Of a stretch of DNA of 64,000 nucleotides, positions 47,467 to 56,037 are shown one piece after another. The DNA is from Betaproteobacteria bacterium (GTDB lineage: Bacteria > Pseudomonadota > Gammaproteobacteria > Burkholderiales > SG8-41). The stretch is taken from positions 65,562-129,561 of the forward strand of contig JANYDM010000098.1 of NCBI GenBank assembly GCA_025363575.1, given 5' to 3'. The notes beneath the pieces are model-generated. The model was not told the DNA's origin. It ran no database searches and saw nothing but the letters and a program-made list of their open reading frames with translations. Every line of letters begins with the position of its first letter. Positions within the stretch are counted from its first letter, which is position 1. A program made the position numbers and the translations under genes.

Positions 47467-50160
47467 ATGTTTTCACGCACACCGCAACACGAGCACGCCG
47501 AGCCGGCGCAACGCGCGCTTGCCGCCGCCACCCTGCAGCCGGATTCGGAGGAACTCGCGCGCCTCTTGACGGGCGACACCGCGCCGGAAGTCCGCATCGC
47601 AGCCGCCCGCCGCTGCGGCAACATCAACAGACTTACCGCCGCGTGGCAAACCGAAACGGATGCGGCAGTGCGCGCCGCCGTCGCCGATGCGCTCAGCAAC
47701 CGTCTCGATGCAACGAGCGATGCAGAGCGCCGCCGCGAAGCGATCAGCGGCGTGACCGACGAAACGCTGCTGGTCGAATTGGCGCTTGCCGCCGGTCACG
47801 CCGAGACGCGCAAAGCCGCGGCCGAACGCGTGCAAACACCTGCCGGCCTGCGCAAACTCGCCGACGCCGCCAAGAGCCGCGACCGCGGCGTCGCGCGCCT
47901 TGCGCAGCAACGTCTGGATGCCATTTCCACTCAGCACGCGCAGACCGCCGAGGCCGATGCGCTACTCGCGCAACTGGAAGAACTCGCGACCAAATCGGGC
48001 CCGATCCTTAGCGCGGTGGTCGATATCGACCGCCGCTGGAATGCGCTTGCCATCGGGAACGATGCGCCCCGCCTGGAACGGCACGCAGCTGCACGCGATG
48101 CCGTGCAAGCGCGCTTCGCGCGCGAGCAGGACGAGCAGCGCGGGCGCACGCAGTTCGAGCGCAAGCTGCGTGCATGGCTCGCTGCGCTGGCGCAGCCTGT
48201 CGCGGTGGATGCCGCTATTCTGCGTGGCGAGCTCGCCGCATTGCGCGACGAAGCGCAAACACGCGACGACAAGCAGGCACTGGACGAGCTCGAGCAGGCC
48301 GGGCAGCGCATCGCGCAGCACGAACGGGAATCGCAAGCACTGGCGGAAGCCGAAACTCTCGTCATCGAAGCCGAGCGTCTGGCCGCCGACACCACCGTCG
48401 ACAACGCGCAACTGCCGGCGCGCTGGCAGGCAATAGACCGCAAATCGCGCACGCCCGCGCTGACACAGCGCTTCGAAACCGCATTGATTATCGTCGAGCA
48501 GCGCCGCCTCGCGCTGATCGCCAGCGCCGCGCAGGAATCGCAATCGCAGCGCCAGCAGGTGCATACCCTGCTGCACGCCGCGGAACAAGCGCTGGCTGCC
48601 GGGCAATTGCAGGTCGCGCGCACCGCCGCCGACAACATCAAGAAAATCAAAACCGGCGCCGGCCTGCTGCCCAAACCGACCACGCAACGACTCGGACGTC
48701 TCGTTCAGCAACTCGTGGAGCTCGAACGCTGGGAATCGTTCGGCCAGCAGAATGCGCGCGTCCAATTGTGCGAACGCGCCGAAGCGCTCGCGACGCAAAC
48801 GGCCGATGCACCTCAACTCGCGGCTGAAGTGCAAAAACTGCGCAACGAATGGAAGGCGCTCGATCAGCAGCATGCCGGCGTGCCCAAGGCATTGTGGGAG
48901 CGCTTCGACAGCGCCTGCGAAAAAGCTTACGCACCGGCGGCGCGGCATTTCGCGGAACAGGCCGCAGTGCGCAAGGCTTCGCGCCAGCAGCGGGACGCAT
49001 TTATCGCGGCAGCCGCAGCGCATGCACCGACTTTGCTCGGCGAACCTCGCGATTGGCGCGCCATCGAGCGCTGGCTGCGCGAAACCGACCGCCAGTGGCG
49101 CGAAGGCGAACTCGGCAGCGTCGAGCCGCGCGCCTGGAAAAAACTCGACACCCAGCTGAAAGCCGCCGTCGCGCCATTGCGCGATGCACTGGCCGCGGCG
49201 CGCGATCAGGCCAAAGCTGTGCGCATGGGAATGATAGAAGAAGCCACCGCGCTTGCGGGCAAGGCCATGGAACACGACACGCCGTCGCAGGTCAGAACCC
49301 TGCAGGCCAAGTGGCAGGAACACGCCAAAACGTTGTCGCTGCTGCAGCGTGACGAGCGCGCCTTGTGGGAAAAATTCCGCGCGGCCTGCGATACAGTGTT
49401 CGCGGCACGTCAGAACAAGCGCAAGGAAGAAGACGAGGTCAAGCAGCAGGGCCGCCGTGCGCTCGAAGGCATTTGCGTGCAACTCGAGCAACTTGCACAG
49501 AGCACCCAAAGCGAGCCGGAGATGCGCAAAGCTGCGCGCGAGCTCGCCGACCAGTGGCGCAAGGCCCGCGGCCCGCACGATCCCGCGTTGCGCGGCGTGG
49601 AGACGCGCTTCAAGAAAGCGCAGGCTGCGGTCGAGACTCTGTTATCGGCGCGCGCGCGCGAACAGAAAGCTGCCGTCTGGACGACGTTGGCCGCCAAGGA
49701 ACAATTATGCACGGAACTCGACGTGATCGTTGGCGCGGCCGGCGGCGTTGATCAGACGCAGGCGGTCGGTGTCCGGGAAAAATGGGCTGCCCTGCCGCCG
49801 CTGCCCGGTGCGTGGGAAAAGAAAATGCTCGCGCGTCGCGACGACGCGCTGCATGCTATTGCAGAGCCCTCCGCCGCAGGCGCATATGCGGAACGTATCA
49901 AACGCGGCACAGCTGCACGCCGCGACCGCCTGCTCGAGCTTGAAATTGCACTCGGCCTCGACAGCCCGGCCGAATTTCAGCAGCAGCGGCTGGCGCTGCA
50001 GGTCAAGCAGTTGCGCGACCGATTCAAGAACGAAACCGCAACCGGCGCCGATACACCCGCCGAGCGCCTGCTCGCATGGTGCGCCGAACCCGGCGTGACC
50101 GACGCATCCGACCGCCACCGCAGCGAACGCGCGTTCGCGAAAATAAGCAGAAACGCTTAG
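47467..50160 (+). CDS. DUF349 domain protein, long helical cytoplasmic protein
   Basis: An 897-residue, very Ala/Gln/Arg/Glu-rich protein. The first 150 or so residues look like HEAT-type helices (LLTGDTAPEVRIAAARRCGN). The rest consists of repeated DUF349 helical units, recognised by recurring W-K/R cores such as LRNEWKALDQQHAGVPKALW, LQAKWQEHAKTLSLLQRDER and LADQWRKARGPHDPALRG. No membrane segment or enzyme motif is seen. Function is unknown. The start at 47467 is chosen because upstream codons overlap the quinone oxidoreductase gene and look non-coding. Confidence 0.88.
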   Translation: MFSRTPQHEHAEPAQRALAAATLQPDSEELARLLTGDTAPEVRIAAARRCGNINRLTAAWQTETDAAVRAAVADALSNRLDATSDAERRREAISGVTDETLLVELALAAGHAETRKAAAERVQTPAGLRKLADAAKSRDRGVARLAQQRLDAISTQHAQTAEADALLAQLEELATKSGPILSAVVDIDRRWNALAIGNDAPRLERHAAARDAVQARFAREQDEQRGRTQFERKLRAWLAALAQPVAVDAAILRGELAALRDEAQTRDDKQALDELEQAGQRIAQHERESQALAEAETLVIEAERLAADTTVDNAQLPARWQAIDRKSRTPALTQRFETALIIVEQRRLALIASAAQESQSQRQQVHTLLHAAEQALAAGQLQVARTAADNIKKIKTGAGLLPKPTTQRLGRLVQQLVELERWESFGQQNARVQLCERAEALATQTADAPQLAAEVQKLRNEWKALDQQHAGVPKALWERFDSACEKAYAPAARHFAEQAAVRKASRQQRDAFIAAAAAHAPTLLGEPRDWRAIERWLRETDRQWREGELGSVEPRAWKKLDTQLKAAVAPLRDALAAARDQAKAVRMGMIEEATALAGKAMEHDTPSQVRTLQAKWQEHAKTLSLLQRDERALWEKFRAACDTVFAARQNKRKEEDEVKQQGRRALEGICVQLEQLAQSTQSEPEMRKAARELADQWRKARGPHDPALRGVETRFKKAQAAVETLLSARAREQKAAVWTTLAAKEQLCTELDVIVGAAGGVDQTQAVGVREKWAALPPLPGAWEKKMLARRDDALHAIAEPSAAGAYAERIKRGTAARRDRLLELEIALGLDSPAEFQQQRLALQVKQLRDRFKNETATGADTPAERLLAWCAEPGVTDASDRHRSERAFAKISRNA

Positions 50161-50182
50161 CGTTGCAGCTCAGGGCCGCGCG

Positions 50183-51835
50183 TCAGGTCGCGGTCTTCGT
50201 AAACCGTATCGTCACAGCGCGCGCGGCAAAATCCGTCACTACGTTGATGAGCGCGGGCTTGCCATTTTTGATCGCAGCTTTCGCGCGCCCCAATGCCGGG
50301 CGGATGTCCTCGGGTTTCTCCACCTGTTCCCCGTAGCAGCCGAGTGCCTGCGCCATCAGGTCGTAACGCGTATAACCCAGATCGCGGCCCGGCTTGTCGC
50401 GTTTCGGGTCGGCTGTCCAGCCGCCGTTCAGGCTGATGATGACGATGACCGGCAGATTGTGGCGTGCTGCCGTATCGAGTTCCATCGCGTTCAGACCGAA
50501 CGAACCATCGCCGTGCAGCACGATCACCTGCTTGTCCGGCCGCGCCGCTTTGGCGCCGACGCCGAACGGCATGCCGACGCCCATGATGCCGAAGGTGCCG
50601 GAATTGATGCGATGACGCGGATTGAACGTCGGAATCGACTGGCGGCCGTAGTTCAGTATCTCCTGGCCATCGACAATCAGGATGGCGTCGCGATCGATGA
50701 AATCGCGCACTTCCTTGCATAAGCGCAGCGGGTGTATCGGCACATTGGCGGTGGACATGGCCTGCTCAGCTTCAGGACGCTTCGTGGCCTCGATGGCCGC
50801 CAGATTGCCGCGCCAATCCGCAAAGCCTCCGCCATCGACTTTGGCGCCGGCAGCGGCAGCAAGCAACTGCTGCAGCACAGCTTTCGCATCGCCGACGATG
50901 CCGACGTCCACGCGCGAGCTCGACGCGATCTCCGCGGGATCGATGTCGATGCGGATTACCTTGGCGGTTTTCGAGACGCGCGGCGGCGATATCTGGCCGA
51001 ATACATAATTCAGGCGCGTGCCGACGATCAACAGCAGATCGGTCTCCTTCAGCGCCGTCGAGCGCGCATTCAGAAAAGCGTGCGGATGATCTTCCGGCAA
51101 CACGCCGCGCCCCTGCGGGGTCGTGTATATCGGCATGCCGGTGGTCGTTACCCATTGGTGCAACTCATCCATCGCGTCGGACCACAGCACGCCGCTGCCC
51201 GACAACACCACCGGCTTGCGCGCGCCCGCAATCAGCTTGAGTGCCTCTGCAATCAGCGCGGGATCGCCTTGCGGCCGGTGGCGCGTAAGCGTGCGCTTGA
51301 GATCGGGCCATTTCACCAGCGTCTCGTCAATCTCGTTGTTGATGACGTCCGATGGCAGGTCAAGGTAGACCGGGCCGGGCTTGCCCGCAATGGATTGCCG
51401 GAAGGCGAGGTCGATCATTTCCGGGATGCGATGCGTATGGTAAACACGGTTCGCCCATTTGGTGACCGGCTTCATCACCGCCACTTGATCGATTTCCTGG
51501 AATGCGCCGGTCAGGTATTCGCCGACCGGGCTGGAACCGCCGAACGCCACGATCGGGCTGCAGTCGATCATGGCATTGGCGAGGCCGGTGGTCAGATTCA
51601 CCGAGCCCGGTCCCGACGCGCCCATGCACAGGCCGGGCGTGTTGGTCACGCGCGCGTAGGCATGCGCGCTCATGGCGGCCGCCTGCTCATGACGCACGTC
51701 GATGCCGCGTATGCCTTTCTTCATCGTGCGCGTCAGCGTGTCGTTGATCGGCCCGCCCATGATGAAAAAGAAATCCCTGATGCCGATGCGGTGCAAAGTT
51801 TCGGCGACGAGCTCATTGCCTGATATGGTTGCCAT
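50183..51835 (-). CDS. Thiamine diphosphate-dependent enzyme, 2-hydroxyacyl-CoA lyase/oxalyl-CoA decarboxylase-like
   Basis: A 550-residue ThDP enzyme with the three-domain acetolactate-synthase fold. The catalytic Glu is in DVRHEQAAAMSAHAYARV. The ThDP/Mg motif is GDGSFGLNAMELDTAARHN ending with NGGW. The N-terminal GGPINDTLTRTMKKGIRG resembles acyl-CoA lyases more than acetolactate synthase, and a CaiB/BaiF CoA-transferase gene lies 30 bases upstream, as in the oxalyl-CoA decarboxylase/formyl-CoA transferase pair. The actual substrate cannot be told from the sequence. Confidence 0.88.
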   Translation of the reverse strand: MATISGNELVAETLHRIGIRDFFFIMGGPINDTLTRTMKKGIRGIDVRHEQAAAMSAHAYARVTNTPGLCMGASGPGSVNLTTGLANAMIDCSPIVAFGGSSPVGEYLTGAFQEIDQVAVMKPVTKWANRVYHTHRIPEMIDLAFRQSIAGKPGPVYLDLPSDVINNEIDETLVKWPDLKRTLTRHRPQGDPALIAEALKLIAGARKPVVLSGSGVLWSDAMDELHQWVTTTGMPIYTTPQGRGVLPEDHPHAFLNARSTALKETDLLLIVGTRLNYVFGQISPPRVSKTAKVIRIDIDPAEIASSSRVDVGIVGDAKAVLQQLLAAAAGAKVDGGGFADWRGNLAAIEATKRPEAEQAMSTANVPIHPLRLCKEVRDFIDRDAILIVDGQEILNYGRQSIPTFNPRHRINSGTFGIMGVGMPFGVGAKAARPDKQVIVLHGDGSFGLNAMELDTAARHNLPVIVIISLNGGWTADPKRDKPGRDLGYTRYDLMAQALGCYGEQVEKPEDIRPALGRAKAAIKNGKPALINVVTDFAARAVTIRFTKTAT

Positions 51836-51865
51836 GATCTTTTCCGGTCGTGAAATGATGTCGAG

Positions 51866-53119
51866 CTAGGACTTCTTGCCGATCTTGACCGGCGTTTCTT
51901 TCACATACTCTTTGATCTCGTCCGCGCTGAGCCCGCCCCATCCGGCCAGCACTGCTTCGGTATCCTGCCCCAGCAAAGGCGCGCATTTCACTTCGACATT
52001 GCTCGCGGACATTTTGACCGGCCAGCCCGGCATCCAGATTTCGCCGCGCTTGGGATGCGTGACGGGCGCGAACATGCCGCGCTTGCGCAAATGCGGATCG
52101 GCAGTCAACTCCGCAGTGTCGAGTACCGCGCCCGCGGGCACGCCTGCGTTCTGCAGCTTCTCCATGGCTTCTATCTTGGTATGGCCCGCACACCACTCCG
52201 TCACCAGTGCGTCGACTTCCGCTGCGTTTTTTACGCGCGCTGCCGGCGATGCAAAGCGCGGATCTTCAGCGAGGTCTTCGCGTCCGATGACTTTGAGCAG
52301 GCGCTGCCAATGCCAGTTGCCCGCGCGTGAGGTATAGACCATCACGTAATCGTTCTCGCCGCCCGGTTTGCACAAATAAAGTTCGCTGGGCGCCGCAGCG
52401 CCAATCGAGCTCTGGTTTCCGGTGCGCGACACCGGCTTGCCGAACATCAACTGGCCGGCGAAGCAGATGCGGTTGAAATTGATCACCGCATCCTGCATCG
52501 ACACTTCGATGCGCTGCCCCTTGCCGGTAACATGGCGCTGGTTCAGCGCGGCTAGTATGCCGACCAGGCAATGCAGCCCTGCCCCGGTATCCCCTACGTG
52601 CGGGCCCGGACGCAGCGGCGGGCCGCCCTCCACGCCGGTGATCGCGAATGCGCCGCCCACTGCCTGCGCGATCATGTCGAAGCTCAAGTACTTCGCGTAC
52701 GGCCCGTCGGGCGCAAAGCCCTTGATCTGCGCGAATATCAGGCGCGGATTTATCTTCTGCACTTCGTCCCAGCCGAAACCGAGGCGCTCGATGCCGCCGG
52801 GCGACATGTTTTCTATCATGATGTCCGCCGCGGCGACCATTTTCTTCATCACGGCTTTGCCGCGCTCCGATTTGAGATCGCAAACCAGGCTGCGCTTGTT
52901 GGCGTTCATGATGATGAAATAAAACGAGTCGACATCGCCGCTGTTGGTCGACGCGAAACGGCCGTTCTCGCCCGTTTGCGGCTCGACCTTGACGACGTCC
53001 GCTCCCAGCCAGGCAAGCGCCTGGGTGCAGGACGTGCCCGCCTCGTACTGCGTGAGATCGAGCACTTTGACGCCGGCGAGCGCGGTGGTCGTGTGCGGAT
53101 TACTTTGCGGCGCGTGCAT
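51866..53119 (-). CDS. CaiB/BaiF family CoA-transferase
   Basis: A 417-residue class III CoA-transferase. The N-terminal VKVLDLTQYEAGTSCTQALA and GADVVKVEPQTGENGR are typical, and the catalytic Asp should be that of HVGDTGAGLHCLVGILAAL. The start at 53119 follows GAGGGGAGAAAGC. It is upstream of and probably co-transcribed with the ThDP enzyme gene; together they would activate an acid as its CoA ester and then cleave or decarboxylate it. Confidence 0.95.
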   Translation of the reverse strand: MHAPQSNPHTTTALAGVKVLDLTQYEAGTSCTQALAWLGADVVKVEPQTGENGRFASTNSGDVDSFYFIIMNANKRSLVCDLKSERGKAVMKKMVAAADIMIENMSPGGIERLGFGWDEVQKINPRLIFAQIKGFAPDGPYAKYLSFDMIAQAVGGAFAITGVEGGPPLRPGPHVGDTGAGLHCLVGILAALNQRHVTGKGQRIEVSMQDAVINFNRICFAGQLMFGKPVSRTGNQSSIGAAAPSELYLCKPGGENDYVMVYTSRAGNWHWQRLLKVIGREDLAEDPRFASPAARVKNAAEVDALVTEWCAGHTKIEAMEKLQNAGVPAGAVLDTAELTADPHLRKRGMFAPVTHPKRGEIWMPGWPVKMSASNVEVKCAPLLGQDTEAVLAGWGGLSADEIKEYVKETPVKIGKKS

Positions 53120-53307
53120 GCTTTCTCCCCTCGTTTCGATGGATGAGCGGCTTTTTTTAGAATGAAGAGGTTGCGAGCCGCATGGCGTCACCCGAACCCC
53201 AACGGGATAGTAAACCGCCTTACTCCCGTCTACCAGCCGCCTTTGCAAATAGCGTGCGTGTTACCTACAATGGTTTTCGGTTAACGACATTACGGTCAAG
53301 CCAAATC

Positions 53308-54078
53308 GTGCAGCAATCCCACCTCGTCGATTCAGCCAACGCGCCGTGGAAACGCGGCGAATCGGAGGGCATCAAATTCGCCTGCCAGGTGTTGCTCACG
53401 GGTGACGACGGCGGACCGGAAGCCCTGCGCTTTCGCTTCGACGATTGCCCTTCCGTCTACGGCCATATGCATCTGACGTCACAATTTCAGCTGCTGCTCA
53501 ACGGCACGATGGATTTTCCGCGCGGCGTCAAGCATCTCGAGCCGCTGGCCGTGCACTACACCGACCATAATATTCCATACGGACCGTTCGCTGTCGCGGG
53601 CGGGCATGACATGCTGGTGCTGCATCCGCAAGCGGGCGGCATCATTTCAATGGCGAACGTCGACGCGCGGCGCAAGATCAACCTGGGCGGCCGGATTTTT
53701 ATTTCACTGTCGTCGGAAACCGAATGGCAGCCGCTGCCCGGTGTTGACGACGGCGCATATAAGCTCATGATGCCGCCCGATTACGGGCCTGCCGCCGTAG
53801 TGGTCAAGGCGCCGCCGCATGCATCGCTGGCGATGCCGGCCGCAGAATTCGGACGTTATGAAGTGGTGCTCGAAGGGCAGATTGTCATGAACGGCAAAGT
53901 GATAGGCGCGCCGGGCTTCCGTTATGTGCGCGGGGCGGATCCGGCAGAACCTCTGGTAACGGGGGATAATGGCGCGAGCGTGGCGTTTCTGACATTCGAC
54001 CGCGACGCGCTCGAAGGCGGTATTACCGGCGAAGGACTGGCGGCCGAAGCAGCCGAGACGATGGCCAGAGCGATTTAG
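53308..54078 (+). CDS. Cupin-like protein of unknown function
   Basis: I do not recognise a named family. From the GTG at 53308 the protein has 256 residues and reads as two beta-rich modules (FDDCPSVYGHMHLTSQFQLLLNGTM and a later FGRYEVVLEGQIVMNGKVIGA), which suggests a bicupin-like fold; His residues in VYGHMHL and AVAGGHDML could bind metal. No signal peptide is seen. The start is uncertain, since in-frame sequence without a clear start lies upstream. It is divergent from the CaiB gene and 8 bases before the DsbA-fold gene, so co-transcribed with it. Confidence 0.7.
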   Translation: MQQSHLVDSANAPWKRGESEGIKFACQVLLTGDDGGPEALRFRFDDCPSVYGHMHLTSQFQLLLNGTMDFPRGVKHLEPLAVHYTDHNIPYGPFAVAGGHDMLVLHPQAGGIISMANVDARRKINLGGRIFISLSSETEWQPLPGVDDGAYKLMMPPDYGPAAVVVKAPPHASLAMPAAEFGRYEVVLEGQIVMNGKVIGAPGFRYVRGADPAEPLVTGDNGASVAFLTFDRDALEGGITGEGLAAEAAETMARAI

Positions 54079-54086
54079 GAGACATC

Positions 54087-54737
54087 ATGCAAACAGAAAC
54101 CGGGGAATCGACCGAGAAATTTCGCGTAGCGGTGTTTGCCGATTTCGTATGCCCTTACAGCTTTCTCGCCGTCGAGCAGATCGACCGCCTCGCGCGCGAA
54201 TATGGCGTGCAGCCGCTATGGCGCCCCCATCTGCTGCATCCCGAAACGCCACCCGCGGGCATGCCGCGCGAGCGCAGCGCCGAAGCGGACGCGCGCTGCG
54301 AACGGCGCAACGCATGGATCAAGGAAATGGCGCCGGACCAGTTCCCGCGCATGCGCTTTCCCGAAAAACGCCACTACAGCATGACGGCGTTCGAAGCGCT
54401 GGAATTCGCGTACGACCACGGTCTGGATTTTCCGTACAAGACCGCAGTCTATGACCTGATGTGGACCGAGGGCGCCGACATCGGCGAAACAGAAACCCTG
54501 ATGGCTGCTGCCGAGCGCGTCGGGCTCGATCCCGCGGAACTGCAGATCGCGCTGCACGAACGCATTTATGCCGAGCGTGCGCTCGCCGCCGTCATGCAGG
54601 CGCGTGAAATCGGCATTACGAACACGCCGACGATTTTTCTCGGCCGCACGCGCATCAACGGCTGGACTTATTACGAAGTCATGCAGTCGGTGATGGCCAA
54701 GCAAGGCATGCACCCGCGCGAGGCCATCGCCAGCTGA
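54087..54737 (+). CDS. DsbA family (FrnE/HCCA isomerase-like) thioredoxin-fold protein with CPYS site
   Basis: A 216-residue DsbA-like protein without a signal peptide. The active-site motif after the first strand is FVCPYSFLAVEQ, so CxxC is reduced to CPYS. The GITNTPTIFLGRTRINGW part gives the cis-Pro loop of the fold. It is related to FrnE and to 2-hydroxychromene-2-carboxylate isomerases (which have Ser in place of the first Cys). A glutathione-dependent isomerase or reductase role is possible. It follows the cupin-like gene closely. Confidence 0.88.
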   Translation: MQTETGESTEKFRVAVFADFVCPYSFLAVEQIDRLAREYGVQPLWRPHLLHPETPPAGMPRERSAEADARCERRNAWIKEMAPDQFPRMRFPEKRHYSMTAFEALEFAYDHGLDFPYKTAVYDLMWTEGADIGETETLMAAAERVGLDPAELQIALHERIYAERALAAVMQAREIGITNTPTIFLGRTRINGWTYYEVMQSVMAKQGMHPREAIAS

Positions 54738-54895
54738 ACGTGCTGACCGGCAAGCCGCTGTTCTGGCATCGCGACGATAATCTAGGCGGTGCCCGCCTCA
54801 CCTGCCTCGTATTCGAACACCGCACCGGGAAATAAAGCGAATGCGTCGGCCAGGCGCAGCCGCGGCTCGTCTAACGTGATGCTTTCACCCGTCAG

Positions 54896-55000
54896 GTTGG
54901 ACAGGTTCGCTTGCCTGCGCGTTCGCCTGTGGCAATTTGGTGCAAATCCGGTGCGTAGTCCACGTCTGACGCAGCAATCGGTGAACCGCCGACTGCTACG
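54896..55000 (+). promoter_or_regulatory. Weak cobalamin-riboswitch-like sequence
   Basis: The stretch GGCAATTTGGTGCAAATCCG (54931-54950) resembles the conserved GGGAA..GGTGcAAaTCC core of cobalamin riboswitches, and CGCAGCAATCGGTGA follows where CCCGCAACGGTGA is expected. The B12 box and the terminal AGCCAGGAGACCTGCC part are not recognisable, and no B12-related gene follows. It may be a chance match or a degraded copy. Confidence 0.25.
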
Positions 55001-55061
55001 CATGCAGCAGTTCTTTACTATCGCTCACGTGAGCGCCCGATTCCACAGTTTCGCCTTTGTC

Positions 55062-55355
55062 ATGAAGCGCTGGGCCGTACCGCTGGCGGTGTTTCTCTTG
55101 CCGGGCGGATTTGCCTTAATGGCGATCGGCTGGGCGGTGCAGCACTTGAATGCGCGTCAGCGAAACTCATCTCCGACCAACCGGGCGCCTGCGGGACAGG
55201 CAGGTCGCGCAACCGACTATTCGGCAGCAATGTATCCGCGGTTGCAGTTGGGATGCAAGCATCCCGCCAAGCGGAATTTGACGCGCCCGCACAGTGGCAA
55301 TTTGATTTCCGCGCAATATCGTGGGTCATCCGGGCCACCCGCTGCAGCGGAATAA
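55062..55355 (+). CDS. Possible small membrane protein
   Basis: This 97-codon open frame starts MKRWAVPLAVFLLPGGFALM, giving one good transmembrane helix (about residues 5-27), followed by AVQHLNARQR and a tail of low-information sequence. No ribosome-binding site is obvious and the C-terminal two thirds look random. It follows the riboswitch-like stretch by about 60 bases. I cannot name it and it may not be a real gene. Confidence 0.3.
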   Translation: MKRWAVPLAVFLLPGGFALMAIGWAVQHLNARQRNSSPTNRAPAGQAGRATDYSAAMYPRLQLGCKHPAKRNLTRPHSGNLISAQYRGSSGPPAAAE

Positions 55356-55425
55356 AAAGCTTCGCGCTTCGTGCGCCGCGTTGCGGCCACCTACTATTAC
55401 TTTTCAAACCAACAAGGAAACAATC

Positions 55426-56031
55426 TTGATTAAATCAATTCTCAGTATTTGCGCGGCGTGGCTGGCGCTTACGGCCATGCCGGCATGGGCGGCAGCGGAT
55501 ACCGCGCCCGAGGCCCTCGTCAAGGCGACCGTCGATGAGGTGCTGGCCGTCATCAAGCAAAGCAAGGACAAGCGCAGCTTGTATCAGCTGGCCGAGCAGA
55601 AAGTCGTGCCACATTTCGATTTCAAACGCATGACCCAATTGGCAGTCGGTGCGCCTTGGCGCAGCGCGACGCCCGAGCAACAGCAGGCGTTAGAGAGCAA
55701 TTTCCGCACTCTGCTCGTCAATACGTACACCAATGCGCTGAGCGCTGCGGCGAGCGGCAACGAAACTGTCGAAATCAAACCCGTGCCGAAGCCGGACCAG
55801 GGCGAGGTCACTGTCAAAACAGTGGTGAAGGGCGGCGGCAAGGAGTCGATCGCCGTTGACTACCGGATGGCAAACGCCGGTGGCGAATGGAAGATCTTCG
55901 ACGTCGTGGTGGAAAATCTCAGCCTCGTCACCAACTATCGCGGCAGTTTCGCTTCCGAAATCGGCCGCTCCGGCGTCGACGGCCTGATCAAGTCGCTCAA
56001 CGACAAGAACCGCGCCAACGCCAAGGGCTGA
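55426..56031 (+). CDS. mlaC: MlaC/Ttg2D family periplasmic phospholipid-binding protein
   Basis: A 201-residue exported protein of the MlaC/Tol-tolerance (Ttg2) family, which shuttles phospholipids between outer and inner membrane. The signal peptide ends near MPAWAAAD. Family features are the helical PEALVKATVDEVLAVIKQSK and VPHFDFKRMTQLAVGAPWRSA, and the lipid-cavity strand region EWKIFDVVVENLSLVTNYRGSF. I chose the TTG at 55426, preceded by AAGGAAACAATC. The other mla genes are not here, so this is an isolated copy. It lies 6 bases before the VTT gene. Confidence 0.92.
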   Translation: MIKSILSICAAWLALTAMPAWAAADTAPEALVKATVDEVLAVIKQSKDKRSLYQLAEQKVVPHFDFKRMTQLAVGAPWRSATPEQQQALESNFRTLLVNTYTNALSAAASGNETVEIKPVPKPDQGEVTVKTVVKGGGKESIAVDYRMANAGGEWKIFDVVVENLSLVTNYRGSFASEIGRSGVDGLIKSLNDKNRANAKG

Positions 56032-56037
56032 TCCTGC

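Larger units (their letters stand above)
54738..55425. other. Gene-poor stretch with a coding-like fragment and a possible riboswitch-like sequence
   Basis: No confident gene lies in these 690 bases. On the minus strand, 54782-54908 reads as a plausible protein C-terminus (LTGESITLDEPRLRLADAF then LFPGAVFEYEAGEAGTA and a stop) with nothing recognisable upstream, so it may be a remnant. On the plus strand, 54896-55000 holds a cobalamin-riboswitch-like core and 55062-55355 a small open frame, both described separately. The remainder shows nothing I can name. Confidence 0.5.

Noticed and set aside
47962..49578. 538-codon minus-strand open frame opposite the DUF349 gene
   Set aside because: The plus-strand DUF349 gene has clear repeats, whereas this frame has a composition typical of antisense GC-rich DNA.
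50183..53119. Naming the pair as oxc/frc oxalate genes
   Set aside because: The gene order fits, but the ThDP and CoA-transferase motifs do not identify oxalyl-CoA or formyl-CoA specificity.
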